Assembly: GCA_002320245.1 (NCBI GenBank)
Contig: DCKD01000040.1
Span: 1 to 47,039 of the forward strand
DNA length: 47,039 nt
Direction of reading: 5' to 3'
DNA from: Lachnospiraceae bacterium UBA1683
GTDB taxonomy: Bacteria > Bacillota > Clostridia > Lachnospirales > Lachnospiraceae
Under the pieces are notes generated by a model. That model was not told the DNA's origin, did not search any database, and worked only from the letters and a program-made list of their open reading frames with translations. This document shows, piece after piece, positions 38,474 to 45,610 of this stretch. A program made the translations under genes and the position numbers. How positions within the stretch are numbered: the stretch's first letter is position 1; every line of letters begins with the position of its first letter.

Positions 38474-39175
38474 ATGGCAGCATTTGCAGAGCTTTTCTAT
38501 CAGGATTTTATCGTGGACAATCGATATAAATATCTGGTCAGAGGGTTGGGAAACACATTAGTTGTAACATTTTTTGCTGTTATTATAGGTATTATTATTG
38601 GTTTTCTGGTGGCAATTATCCGTTCATCTTACAGCAAAATGGACAAGCCGGGCGTGCCGGTAAAAATATTGAACTTTATTTGTCAGGTTTACCTGACTAT
38701 CATTCGCGGAACACCAACAGTAGTGCAGTTACTGATTAGTTTCTTCATTATATATACATCACCGAATGTATCGAAGACGATGGTCGCGGTTTTGACGTTT
38801 GGTATTAACTCGGGTGCATATGTAGCCGAGATTATCCGTTCGGGAATCATGTCGATTGACGGCGGGCAGATGGAAGCGGGAAGGTCCCTTGGGCTGAACT
38901 ATGTACAGACGATGTGGTATATTATTGTGCCGCAGGCGTTTAAAAATGTACTTCCGGCGCTGGCAAATGAATTTATCGTTTTGCTGAAGGAAACGTCTAT
39001 CTGCGGATATATCGGGATGAATGATCTGACAAAGGGCGGAGATATTATCCGAAGTGCCACATATGATCCATATCTTCCGCTGCTTACAGTGGCGGTAATC
39101 TATCTGATTATGGTCTGTGGGCTGAGTGCGCTGGTAGGCAGGCTGGAGAGGAGGCTGAGAAGCAGTGACCACTAA
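38474..39175 (+). CDS. Amino-acid ABC transporter permease
   Basis: A 233-aa HisM/GlnP-type permease with about five transmembrane segments. LVRGLGNTLVVTFFAVIIGI opens the domain and the EAA loop QMEAGRSLGLNYVQTMWYII contacts the ATPase. It has only the permease domain, no fused binding domain. Its end overlaps the ATPase gene by 11 nt. Confidence 0.93.
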   Translation: MAAFAELFYQDFIVDNRYKYLVRGLGNTLVVTFFAVIIGIIIGFLVAIIRSSYSKMDKPGVPVKILNFICQVYLTIIRGTPTVVQLLISFFIIYTSPNVSKTMVAVLTFGINSGAYVAEIIRSGIMSIDGGQMEAGRSLGLNYVQTMWYIIVPQAFKNVLPALANEFIVLLKETSICGYIGMNDLTKGGDIIRSATYDPYLPLLTVAVIYLIMVCGLSALVGRLERRLRSSDH

Positions 39176-39911
39176 CAAAGATGTGTTAATAAAAGTAGAT
39201 GATGTGCATAAAGTATTTGCAAATAAACTGCATGCCCTCAATGGTGTCTCGGAAACAATCAGCAAAGGGGAGGTTGTTGTTATCGTCGGACCGTCCGGTT
39301 CCGGGAAATCAACCTTTTTGCGCTCGCTGAATCTGTTGGAGATGCCGACAAGCGGACACATTTATTTCGAGGGCATCGATATTACAAGTAAAGAGACGGA
39401 CATCGACAGACATCGTCAGAAGATGGGAATGGTATTTCAGCATTTCAATCTGTTTCCGCATATGACCATTCTGGAAAATATTACATTGGCGCCAATGAAA
39501 CTTTTGAAAAAAAGTAAAGAAGAGGCGGAAGAACAGGCAATGGAGCTGTTGAAACAGGTAGGGCTTGAGGCAAAAGCGGAATCCTATCCGTCGCAGCTTT
39601 CCGGCGGACAGAAACAGCGTATCGCAATCGTGCGTTCACTGGCGATGAATCCGGAAGTCATGCTGTTTGATGAGCCGACGTCAGCGCTTGACCCGGAGAT
39701 GGTCGGCGAAGTTCTGGAGCTGATGAAAAAACTTGCCCATGACGGGATGACAATGGTTGTTGTTACCCATGAGATGGGGTTTGCAAAAGAAGTGGCAACC
39801 CGTGTGCTGTTTATGGATGCGGGAGAGATTAAAGAACAGGGCAAACCGGAAGAATTCTTCGGGAATCCGAAAGATGAGAGATTGAAAGAATTCCTGTCAA
39901 AAGTGTTGTAA
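39165..39911 (+). CDS. glnQ: Amino-acid ABC transporter ATP-binding protein
   Basis: A 248-aa GlnQ/ArtP-type ATPase: Walker A GPSGSGKST, Q-loop MVFQHFNLFPHMT, signature LSGGQKQRIAI, Walker B VMLFDEPTSALDP and switch VTHEMGFA. It overlaps the permease gene by 11 nt. The name GlnQ denotes family, not proven glutamine specificity. A terminator follows. Confidence 0.93.
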   Translation: MTTNKDVLIKVDDVHKVFANKLHALNGVSETISKGEVVVIVGPSGSGKSTFLRSLNLLEMPTSGHIYFEGIDITSKETDIDRHRQKMGMVFQHFNLFPHMTILENITLAPMKLLKKSKEEAEEQAMELLKQVGLEAKAESYPSQLSGGQKQRIAIVRSLAMNPEVMLFDEPTSALDPEMVGEVLELMKKLAHDGMTMVVVTHEMGFAKEVATRVLFMDAGEIKEQGKPEEFFGNPKDERLKEFLSKVL

Positions 39912-39927
39912 AGTAAAGATTGGTGAT

Positions 39928-39962
39928 AAAGAGCAGTTTCCTGTGGGAGATTGCTCTTTTTT
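39928..39962 (+). terminator. Terminator of the amino-acid ABC operon
   Basis: AAAGAGCA pairs with TGCTCTTT, followed by T residues (TTTTTT within 39957-39962). It lies about 17 bp after the ATPase stop. Confidence 0.8.
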
Positions 39963-39975
39963 GCGGGTAGCCTCA

Positions 39976-40074
39976 AAGGGGACAGTCCGTTATCAGAAGG
40001 GGCAGTCCGTTATCAGAAGGGGCAGTCCGTTATCAGAAGGGGCAGTCCCCTGTCAGAAGGGACAGTCCCCTTTG
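39976..40074. repeat. 20-bp tandem array within a REP-like palindrome
   Basis: Four and a half copies of GGCAGTCCGTTATCAGAAGG (from 39981, 40001, 40021, 40041 and partial 40061) are bounded by CAAAGGGGACAGTCC on the left and GGGACAGTCCCCTTTG on the right. The outer ends are the same palindrome core as in the 80-129 and 5332-5380 repeats. Units are identical or nearly so, indicating recent expansion. The right end runs into the -35 of the next gene. Confidence 0.85.
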
Positions 40075-40100
40075 CAAAAGAGACTGTCTCATGTTATGAT
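40072..40100 (+). promoter_or_regulatory. Promoter of the sfsA-mutY fusion, overlapping the repeat
   Basis: TTGCAA and TATGAT are 17 bp apart. The first three bases of the -35 are the last bases of the repeat palindrome (CCCCTTTGC), so the repeat contributes part of this promoter. Confidence 0.6.
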
Positions 40101-40137
40101 GACAGGGAAATGAAAAGAAGGTAGTGGATGAAGATAG

Positions 40138-41880
40138 ATGAAATATGAGCGAGTAACAAAGGGAACTTTTATTGAAAGGCCGAATCGGTTTATTGCTTAT
40201 GCAGACCTTTTGGGCAGGAAAGAAACCATTCATGTGAAACATACCGGCCGATGTACGGAGCTTTTGCAGTCTGGAGTACCGATTTATGTACAGGAGAGTG
40301 AGAATCCGAACCGAAAGACGAAGTGGGATCTGATATGTGTGGAGAAGGGGAATCGTCTGGTAAACATGGATTCCCAGATGCCAAATGTGGTCGTAAAGGA
40401 GTGGGTAGAGGCCGGAAATCTTTGCGGAGAGGTGGATCTGATTAAACCGGAGACAAGCTATGGAAATTCCAGATTTGATTTATATGTGGAGAGCGAAGGC
40501 AGGAAAATTTTTATTGAAGTTAAAGGGGTGACGCTGGAGGAAAATGGTGTGGCGCGTTTCCCTGATGCGCCGAGTGCGCGGGCTGTGAAGCATTTGGAGG
40601 AATTGATCCGTGCGGTGAAGTCCGGATACGAGGCGTATGTCTTTTTTGTTGTCCAGATGAAAGGTGTGCGGTATTTTACACCGAATATGGATACACATCC
40701 GGAGTTTGGTGAGGCGCTGAAACGTGCGAAGGCGGCTGGTGTGCGGATTCTTGCATACGACTGTCAGGTGACAGCGGACAGCGTTCGGATTGAAGATGCC
40801 GTTCCGGTTGTGCTGGAGAGTCCGGAGTTAAAGGAATCCGTGTATCCACTGGTGGAATGGTTTCGCCAAAATCAGCGCGACTTGCCTTGGAGAAAAGGAG
40901 CGGACGCGTATCATATCTGGGTGTCGGAGATTATGCTGCAGCAAACAAGAGTGGAGGCGGTTAAGCCATTTTATGCATCGTTCCTGAAAGCATTCCCAAC
41001 GGTGAAAGATTTGGCGCAGGCGGAAGAAGACCGGCTATTGAAGCTGTGGGAAGGCTTGGGATATTATAATCGTGTCCGCAATATGCAGAAGGCGGCGCAG
41101 CAGATTGTGGAACTGTATGGCGGTGAATTCCCGCGTAATTATGAGCAGATTCGTGGGCTGACCGGAATCGGAAACTATACCGCCGGGGCAATCAGCTCCT
41201 TCGCATTCGGAATTCCTAAGCCTGCGGTCGATGGGAATGTATTGCGGGTGGTTTCCAGACTGACTGCCAGCAGAGAGGACATTATGAAGGCAAGTGTACG
41301 CAGCCGGATTGAACAGATGGTGGAGGAAGTCATTCCGAAGGAGGCAGCGGGAGACTTCAATCAGGGCTTGATTGAACTGGGGGCGATTGTGTGTGTGCCA
41401 AACGGAGAACCCAAATGTAAGGAGTGCCCGGTTGCAGAGTTTTGTAAGGCACGAAAAATGGATATCCAGATGGAGCTTCCGGTGAAAGCAAAAGCAAAGG
41501 CAAGGCGCATTGAGAAACGGACAGTACTGATATTCAAGGATATGCGCAAAGTTGCCATTCGGAAACGTCCGGCAAAAGGGCTGCTTGCGGGGCTGTATGA
41601 ACTTCCGAATGTGGAGGGGCATCTGACGGGAAACGAAGTCATCGAATATGGAAAATCTATCGGTCTGATGCCGGTGCGTGTGAAAAAGCTGGAACCGGCA
41701 AAGCATATTTTCAGTCATGTGGAATGGCATATGATTGGCTATGAAGTGATTGTGGATGAACTGGAGCGAAACTGTACAAAACCGTTGATTTTCGCGGAGA
41801 AAGACGAATTGACTGGTATGTATCCGATTCCAACAGCATTTTCCGCATATTCAAAATACGCGATAGCAACAAGCGGATGA
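40138..41880 (+). CDS. mutY: SfsA-MutY fusion: sugar fermentation stimulation nuclease-like domain plus A/G-specific adenine glycosylase
   Basis: A single 580-aa frame. Residues 1-~227 are a complete SfsA domain (HTGRCTELLQSG, NRKTKWDL, RFDLYVE...IFIEVKGVTLEE with PD-(D/E)XK-like acids, FPDAPSARAVKHLEEL). Residues ~232-580 are MutY, which removes adenine mispaired with 8-oxoguanine: catalytic Glu264 in WVSEIMLQQT, helix-hairpin-helix LTGIGNYTAGAI, Asp365 in PAVDGNVLRV, four cluster cysteines (419, 427, 430, 436) and a C-terminal NUDIX-like domain. The first cysteine gap is seven residues, where six is usual. The start has only a weak ribosome site. The fusion links DNA repair with a poorly understood nuclease family. 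Confidence 0.92.
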   Translation: MKYERVTKGTFIERPNRFIAYADLLGRKETIHVKHTGRCTELLQSGVPIYVQESENPNRKTKWDLICVEKGNRLVNMDSQMPNVVVKEWVEAGNLCGEVDLIKPETSYGNSRFDLYVESEGRKIFIEVKGVTLEENGVARFPDAPSARAVKHLEELIRAVKSGYEAYVFFVVQMKGVRYFTPNMDTHPEFGEALKRAKAAGVRILAYDCQVTADSVRIEDAVPVVLESPELKESVYPLVEWFRQNQRDLPWRKGADAYHIWVSEIMLQQTRVEAVKPFYASFLKAFPTVKDLAQAEEDRLLKLWEGLGYYNRVRNMQKAAQQIVELYGGEFPRNYEQIRGLTGIGNYTAGAISSFAFGIPKPAVDGNVLRVVSRLTASREDIMKASVRSRIEQMVEEVIPKEAAGDFNQGLIELGAIVCVPNGEPKCKECPVAEFCKARKMDIQMELPVKAKAKARRIEKRTVLIFKDMRKVAIRKRPAKGLLAGLYELPNVEGHLTGNEVIEYGKSIGLMPVRVKKLEPAKHIFSHVEWHMIGYEVIVDELERNCTKPLIFAEKDELTGMYPIPTAFSAYSKYAIATSG

Positions 41881-41946
41881 TACAGTACTGAAACGATTCA
41901 ATCACGTATTCAGTGGAGCATATTCGATAGAGCATACTCTGTTTTC

Positions 41947-41975
41947 TTGAATGTTGATTCGGGACATGGTATAAT
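41947..41975 (+). promoter_or_regulatory. Promoter of the TetR-family gene
   Basis: TTGAAT and TATAAT are 17 bp apart. The transcript would have a ~220-nt leader with several strong hairpins. Confidence 0.65.
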
Positions 41976-41982
41976 ATGCGCG

Positions 41983-42170
41983 AACACAATGAGCCAAGCG
42001 GCTGCGTAGCAGGCATTTGGCGAATGTGCGCGGACCATGGTGGAGCGAAGCAAAATCATGGTATAATAACGTCAGTTATTATACCTGCGCATCAGGAAGT
42101 TTCTGCGGTTCCGCAGAAAACTGGCGAGCCTCCACCGGAGGGACCAGTCCGCCGGCGGACGGTATAATTT
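41983..42170 (+). ncRNA. Hairpin-rich leader of the TetR gene
   Basis: Successive helices are GGTATAATAAC-GTCA-GTTATTATACC (42059-42084), CTGCGG/CCGCAG near 42104-42117, CCTCC/GGAGG near 42128-42140 and the perfect palindrome GTCCGCCGGCGGAC near 42147-42161. ATGGTATAAT-type strings recur at about 41967, 42058 and 42160. TGCGCATCA (42087-42095) recalls the hairpin-repeat family at 1918 and 33041. This is probably assembled repeat elements; no terminator is seen. Confidence 0.5.
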
Positions 42171-42201
42171 TTTGTACTTCATAAAAGAGGAGAATATTAC
42201 A

Positions 42202-42804
42202 ATGAGCGAAAAAGTGGAGCTTGGAAGACAGCAGCAAAAATCAAAAGAGACAAAGGAGCGTATTTTCCGGGCTGCAAAACATATTTTGCAAAAAAAGGGC
42301 TATGAACAATTGTCGATTAAAAATATCTGTGAGGAGGCCGGGGTGTCAAACGGTAGTTTTTATCATCACTTTAAGACGAAAGATGATTTGTTGTCATACT
42401 ATATCGAGGAACAGCCAAGTATTAATCCTGATTTATTGGATATGCCGGGGAATGTAGAAGAGGCGAAACTCGCAGTTATCCGTGTGTATCTGAATTACGT
42501 GGATTATTGTAAAGAGTTGGGCGTGGAGTTTATGTCGGGATATTATGATCCGAAGAATCAGGCGCTGAATCCGGTCAGCCGTACCGAACGGCCATATCCG
42601 ATAGTAACCGTCCAGAACTATATTAATAATGCGCTGGCGGCAGGTGTGATACATCTGAACGTAGAACTGGAGGAGTTTACGACCGATATCCGGATGATTG
42701 TAATTGGAAATGTGTTTGAGTGGTGTCTGCGGAACGGGGAAGCTGATTTTCCGGGAAATATGCGGCGCTCTCTTGGAAAATATCTCGACAGTACCATGAG
42801 CTGA
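42202..42804 (+). CDS. TetR/AcrR-family transcriptional regulator
   Basis: A 200-aa one-component regulator. The N-terminal helix-turn-helix is clear: TKERIFRAAKHILQKKGYEQ, then SIKNICEEAGVSNGSFYHHF. The C-terminal ligand-binding part is divergent. The start at 42202 has AGAGGAG upstream; the frame beginning at 42172 is inside the leader. The target may have been the diacylglycerol-kinase gene whose remnant follows, but this is inference. Confidence 0.88.
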   Translation: MSEKVELGRQQQKSKETKERIFRAAKHILQKKGYEQLSIKNICEEAGVSNGSFYHHFKTKDDLLSYYIEEQPSINPDLLDMPGNVEEAKLAVIRVYLNYVDYCKELGVEFMSGYYDPKNQALNPVSRTERPYPIVTVQNYINNALAAGVIHLNVELEEFTTDIRMIVIGNVFEWCLRNGEADFPGNMRRSLGKYLDSTMS

Positions 42805-42828
42805 TGTATGGTTGCATAATACGGCACG

Positions 42829-43095
42829 ATGTGGAATCTGGTGGAACCGGAACTTAAAAAGAGACGGGTAGATTATAAAGTTGTGTTTACCGGATACGCA
42901 AGACATGCAACGGAGATTGCCGCAAAGCTGACGGCGGACGAAAGAGAACATTATATAGTCGTTCTCGGAGGGGACGGAACGGTGAATGAAGTAATCAGCG
43001 GAATCTGTGATTGCTCCAGAGTGGTTTTGGGATATATCCCGACTGGTTCCGGAAATGATTTCACAAGGGCTTTGAAACTACGGGAAGTAAAATAG
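42829..43095 (+). pseudogene. Diacylglycerol-kinase-family fragment
   Basis: An 88-codon frame containing the DAGK catalytic core (HYIVVLGGDGTVNEVISGI, GYIPTGSGNDFTRAL), which in intact proteins lies in the first third of ~300 aa. The usual N-terminal start (IVNPxSGxG) is absent: 24 bp upstream lies the TetR stop, and the in-frame upstream codons include TAA. The C-terminal two thirds are also gone, the frame ending right after the NDFTRAL motif. It is a deletion remnant of a lipid/DAG kinase gene and unlikely to be functional. Confidence 0.8.
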
Positions 43096-43237
43096 AACAA
43101 GTCTTTTAAAAGAGCAGATTCGCGTCTTTGCCCCATGATGCTGATGCTAAACGTGTATGTGTCAGCACCCTGACGCAGCGAATGCCCTTACATATCTGAA
43201 CAGCAACAAAAGAATTGTTAATGTTTTATGAACTTTC

Positions 43238-43266
43238 TTGTTGTCGTAGGAGAATCGTGCTATAAT
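43238..43266 (+). promoter_or_regulatory. Promoter of the PAP2-family gene
   Basis: TTGTTG and TATAAT are separated by 17 bp. The repeat element at 43284-43424 lies between this promoter and the gene. Confidence 0.7.
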
Positions 43267-43275
43267 CGGAAACAG

Positions 43276-43432
43276 TAAAAAGTGTAACCGTTCAGCCTTC
43301 CGCAGAACGGTTACGCATCCTGCCATTTTGAATCGCCTTTGGCGATGGGCAGGATGCACTCAAGTCATAACATGCATCCTCGTACTCAATCTGTGTTACG
43401 ATTGAATACGGGCTGAACTGTTACTAAAAAGT
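43276..43432. mobile_element. 141-bp MITE-like element with 8-bp target duplication
   Basis: The element at 43284-43424 has 14-bp imperfect terminal inverted repeats, GTAACCGTTCAGCC and GGCTGAACTGTTAC (one mismatch). It is flanked by identical TAAAAAGT direct repeats (43276-43283 and 43425-43432), as expected for transposition. Inside are strong hairpins: GTAACCGTTC/GAACGGTTAC and GCATCCTGCC...ATCGCC/GGCGAT...GGCAGGATGC. No transposase is encoded, so it would have been moved in trans. It sits in the 5' leader of the PAP2 gene. Confidence 0.75.
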
Positions 43433-43474
43433 AACATATTTCTCGCAAGAGTATTCAAAAAAGGGGCGTTCATT

Positions 43475-44155
43475 ATGAACAAAAAACGTAAAATGGGAGG
43501 GCTTTTTAAGAAGTATAAACATGCATGGGTATTCAGCTATGTATTGCTTTATCTGCCTTGGTTTTTTTATCTGGAAAAGCACGTCACGGGAAGTTATCAT
43601 ATCATACATTCTCCGATAGATGATAAGATTCCGTTTGTCGAATATTTTATTGTGCCATATTTGTTATGGTTTGTATTTATCGCGGCTGTATTTTTGTATT
43701 TCTTCTTTACGGATGTGGAAGGATTTTATAAATTAGCAAAGTTAAGTTTTGCCGGGATGACCATTTTTCTGATTATCTCGACATTGATGCCGAACGGGCT
43801 GGCGCTGAGGCCATATGTTTTTGAGCGGAATAATATTTTCGTGGATATGGTGAAGGCATTATACCGCGCGGACACACCAACGAATGTATTTCCGAGCCTT
43901 CATGTGTTCAACTCTCTGGCAGCATGCATTGCTATCAGCCAGAGTAAGAGATTGAAAAAACATAAAGTAGTTTGTGCGGGAGCGTACATTTTGGCAGCGT
44001 TGATTATTCTGGCGACAATGTTTTTGAAACAGCATTCGGTGCTTGACGTAATGGCAGCATTTTTGATGGCGTATACATTGTATCAGTTTGTTTATGTGCC
44101 GGAGGCACGGCGGATGCCAAAGGCTGCGGGGCAGACACTTTTTTCAGGAAAATGA
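43475..44155 (+). CDS. PAP2-family membrane phosphatase
   Basis: A 226-aa polytopic protein with about six transmembrane segments. The phosphatase motifs are recognisable as LRPY (C1-like), FPSLHVFNSL (C2, PSxH) and KQHSVLDVMAAFL (C3, HxxxD). It likely acts on a lipid phosphate or an isoprenyl/phosphatidyl headgroup in the membrane. GGGGCG precedes the ATG as a poor ribosome site. trpS follows after 45 nt. Confidence 0.83.
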   Translation: MNKKRKMGGLFKKYKHAWVFSYVLLYLPWFFYLEKHVTGSYHIIHSPIDDKIPFVEYFIVPYLLWFVFIAAVFLYFFFTDVEGFYKLAKLSFAGMTIFLIISTLMPNGLALRPYVFERNNIFVDMVKALYRADTPTNVFPSLHVFNSLAACIAISQSKRLKKHKVVCAGAYILAALIILATMFLKQHSVLDVMAAFLMAYTLYQFVYVPEARRMPKAAGQTLFSGK

Positions 44156-44200
44156 ACAGTGTCTGGGATGAGAAATGAAATTAGGAGGAATGAGTAACTT

Positions 44201-45286
44201 ATGGGAAAAATTATGTTGACAGGGGACAGACCGACGGGAAAATTGCATGTCGGCCATTATGTCGGTTCCCTGAAAAGAAGGGTAGAGCTGCAGAATAAGG
44301 GCGATTTTGACGATATGTTTGTAATGATTGCCGATGCGCAGGCTCTGACGGATAATGCAGATAATCCGGAGAAGGTAAGACAGAATATTATTGAGGTGGC
44401 ACTGGACTATCTTGCATGTGGGCTGAATCCAGAGAAAGTAACCTTGTTCATTCAATCGCAGATACCGGAACTGTGTGAACTGTCCTTTTATTATATGAAT
44501 CTTGTGACGGTATCCAGATTGCAGAGAAATCCAACTGTAAAGTCTGAGATTCAGATGCGCAATTTTGAGGCGAGTATCCCGGTTGGTTTCTTTACTTACC
44601 CAATCAGTCAGGCTGCCGATATCACTGCTTTCAAAGCAACGACAGTACCGGTGGGGGAAGACCAGCTTCCGATGCTTGAGCAGACAAAGGAAATCGTAAG
44701 AAAGTTTAATTCTGTATATGGGGATACATTGATTGAGCCGGATATTCTTCTGCCGGAAAATCAGGCGTGCCTGCGTCTGCCGGGGATTGACGGAAAGGCG
44801 AAGATGAGTAAATCACTTGGAAATTGTATTTACCTGTCAGAGGAGCCTGATGAGATTCAGAAAAAAGTATTCAGCATGTTTACCGACCCGACGCATATCA
44901 AAGTAAGCGACCCGGGGAAACTGGAAGGAAATACGGTTTTCACGTATCTGGATGCATTCTGCAGACCGGAGTATTTTGCAGAATTCCTTCCGGAATATGC
45001 AAACCTGCAGGAGCTGAAGGATCATTATACAAGAGGCGGTCTTGGGGACATGAAAGTAAAACGTTTCTTGAACCATGTATTGCAGGCAGAGCTGGAGCCA
45101 ATCCGCAACCGAAGGAAAGAATATCAGAAGGATATCCCATATGTATATGAAATCCTGAAGAAAGGCAGCGAGAAAGCGGAAGCGAAAGCTGCCCAGACGT
45201 TAAGTGAAGTGAAGGCTGCAATGAAGATTAACTACTTCGAAGATGCAGAACTGATTCAAAGCCAGACAAAAAGATTTAGTGAATAA
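44201..45286 (+). CDS. trpS: Tryptophanyl-tRNA synthetase
   Basis: A 361-aa class Ic synthetase charging tRNA-Trp. The HIGH-type motif is GKLHVGHYVGS and the KMSKS motif is KAKMSKSLGN. TGDRPTGKLHVGH is typical of the clostridial form. AGGAGG lies 12 nt before the ATG, longer than ideal. With only 45 nt upstream of it there is no T-box leader, so it is not controlled like many Firmicute synthetases. Confidence 0.95.
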   Translation: MGKIMLTGDRPTGKLHVGHYVGSLKRRVELQNKGDFDDMFVMIADAQALTDNADNPEKVRQNIIEVALDYLACGLNPEKVTLFIQSQIPELCELSFYYMNLVTVSRLQRNPTVKSEIQMRNFEASIPVGFFTYPISQAADITAFKATTVPVGEDQLPMLEQTKEIVRKFNSVYGDTLIEPDILLPENQACLRLPGIDGKAKMSKSLGNCIYLSEEPDEIQKKVFSMFTDPTHIKVSDPGKLEGNTVFTYLDAFCRPEYFAEFLPEYANLQELKDHYTRGGLGDMKVKRFLNHVLQAELEPIRNRRKEYQKDIPYVYEILKKGSEKAEAKAAQTLSEVKAAMKINYFEDAELIQSQTKRFSE

Positions 45287-45320
45287 AAAGAATGATTCCG
45301 TGGAGGACTGAGGCGGAAGG

Positions 45321-45355
45321 TTTTTATCATATAGGAGCTTCCTATATGATAAAAA
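45321..45355. repeat. Perfect 16-bp-arm hairpin
   Basis: TTTTTATCATATAGGA and its exact complement are separated by GCT. The layout resembles the TATGGTATAG hairpins at 1946 and 32986 (A/T ends, TATAGGA arms). It could end trpS transcription, but no T-run follows on the plus strand. Confidence 0.7.
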
Positions 45356-45367
45356 ACGTCTCGTATG

Positions 45368-45393
45368 AAAAAAACCGTCTCGATTCGAGACGG
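45368..45393 (-). terminator. tRNA-Arg terminator
   Basis: CCGTCTCG and CGAGACGG pair perfectly around three bases (45375-45393), followed on the minus strand by seven T. It lies 8 bp past the 3' end of the tRNA. Confidence 0.9.
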
Positions 45394-45401
45394 TTTTAAT
45401 A

Positions 45402-45475
45402 CGTGCGATAGAGGATTCGAACCCCCGACCTTCTGGTCCGTAGCCAGACGCTCTATCCAGCTGAGCTAATCGCAC
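45402..45475 (-). tRNA. tRNA-Arg (anticodon ACG)
   Basis: The minus strand folds as a 74-nt cloverleaf. GTGCGAT/ATCGCAC is the acceptor stem, GCTC..GAGC the D-arm, and TCTGG-CTACGGA-CCAGA the anticodon arm with ACG at 34-36 (A34 is expected to become inosine). GGTTCGAATCC is the T-arm. Discriminator G; no CCA encoded. Reads CGU/CGC/CGA arginine codons. Confidence 0.97.
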
Positions 45476-45506
45476 AAGCTTGAACATATCGTTCACAGCA
45501 AATACA

Positions 45507-45535
45507 AGTATAAGGCAAGTGAGCGACTTTGTCAA
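45507..45535 (-). promoter_or_regulatory. tRNA-Arg promoter
   Basis: A perfect TTGACA (45535-45530) and TATACT (45512-45507) are 17 bp apart on the minus strand, as expected for a highly expressed stable RNA gene. Confidence 0.9.
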
Positions 45536-45610
45536 GCAATATTTCAGAAAAATTATTTCACTTCAGCAAAAAACTATTTCCACCTGTATAAAAGCATTTT
45601 AGTCTGAAAA

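Noticed and set aside
39976..40074. CRISPR-like short repeat array.
   Set aside because: Pure 20-bp tandem units without spacers.
44156..44200. T-box upstream of trpS.
   Set aside because: Only 45 nt separate it from the PAP2 gene and no AGGGTGGAACCGCG-type sequence is present.
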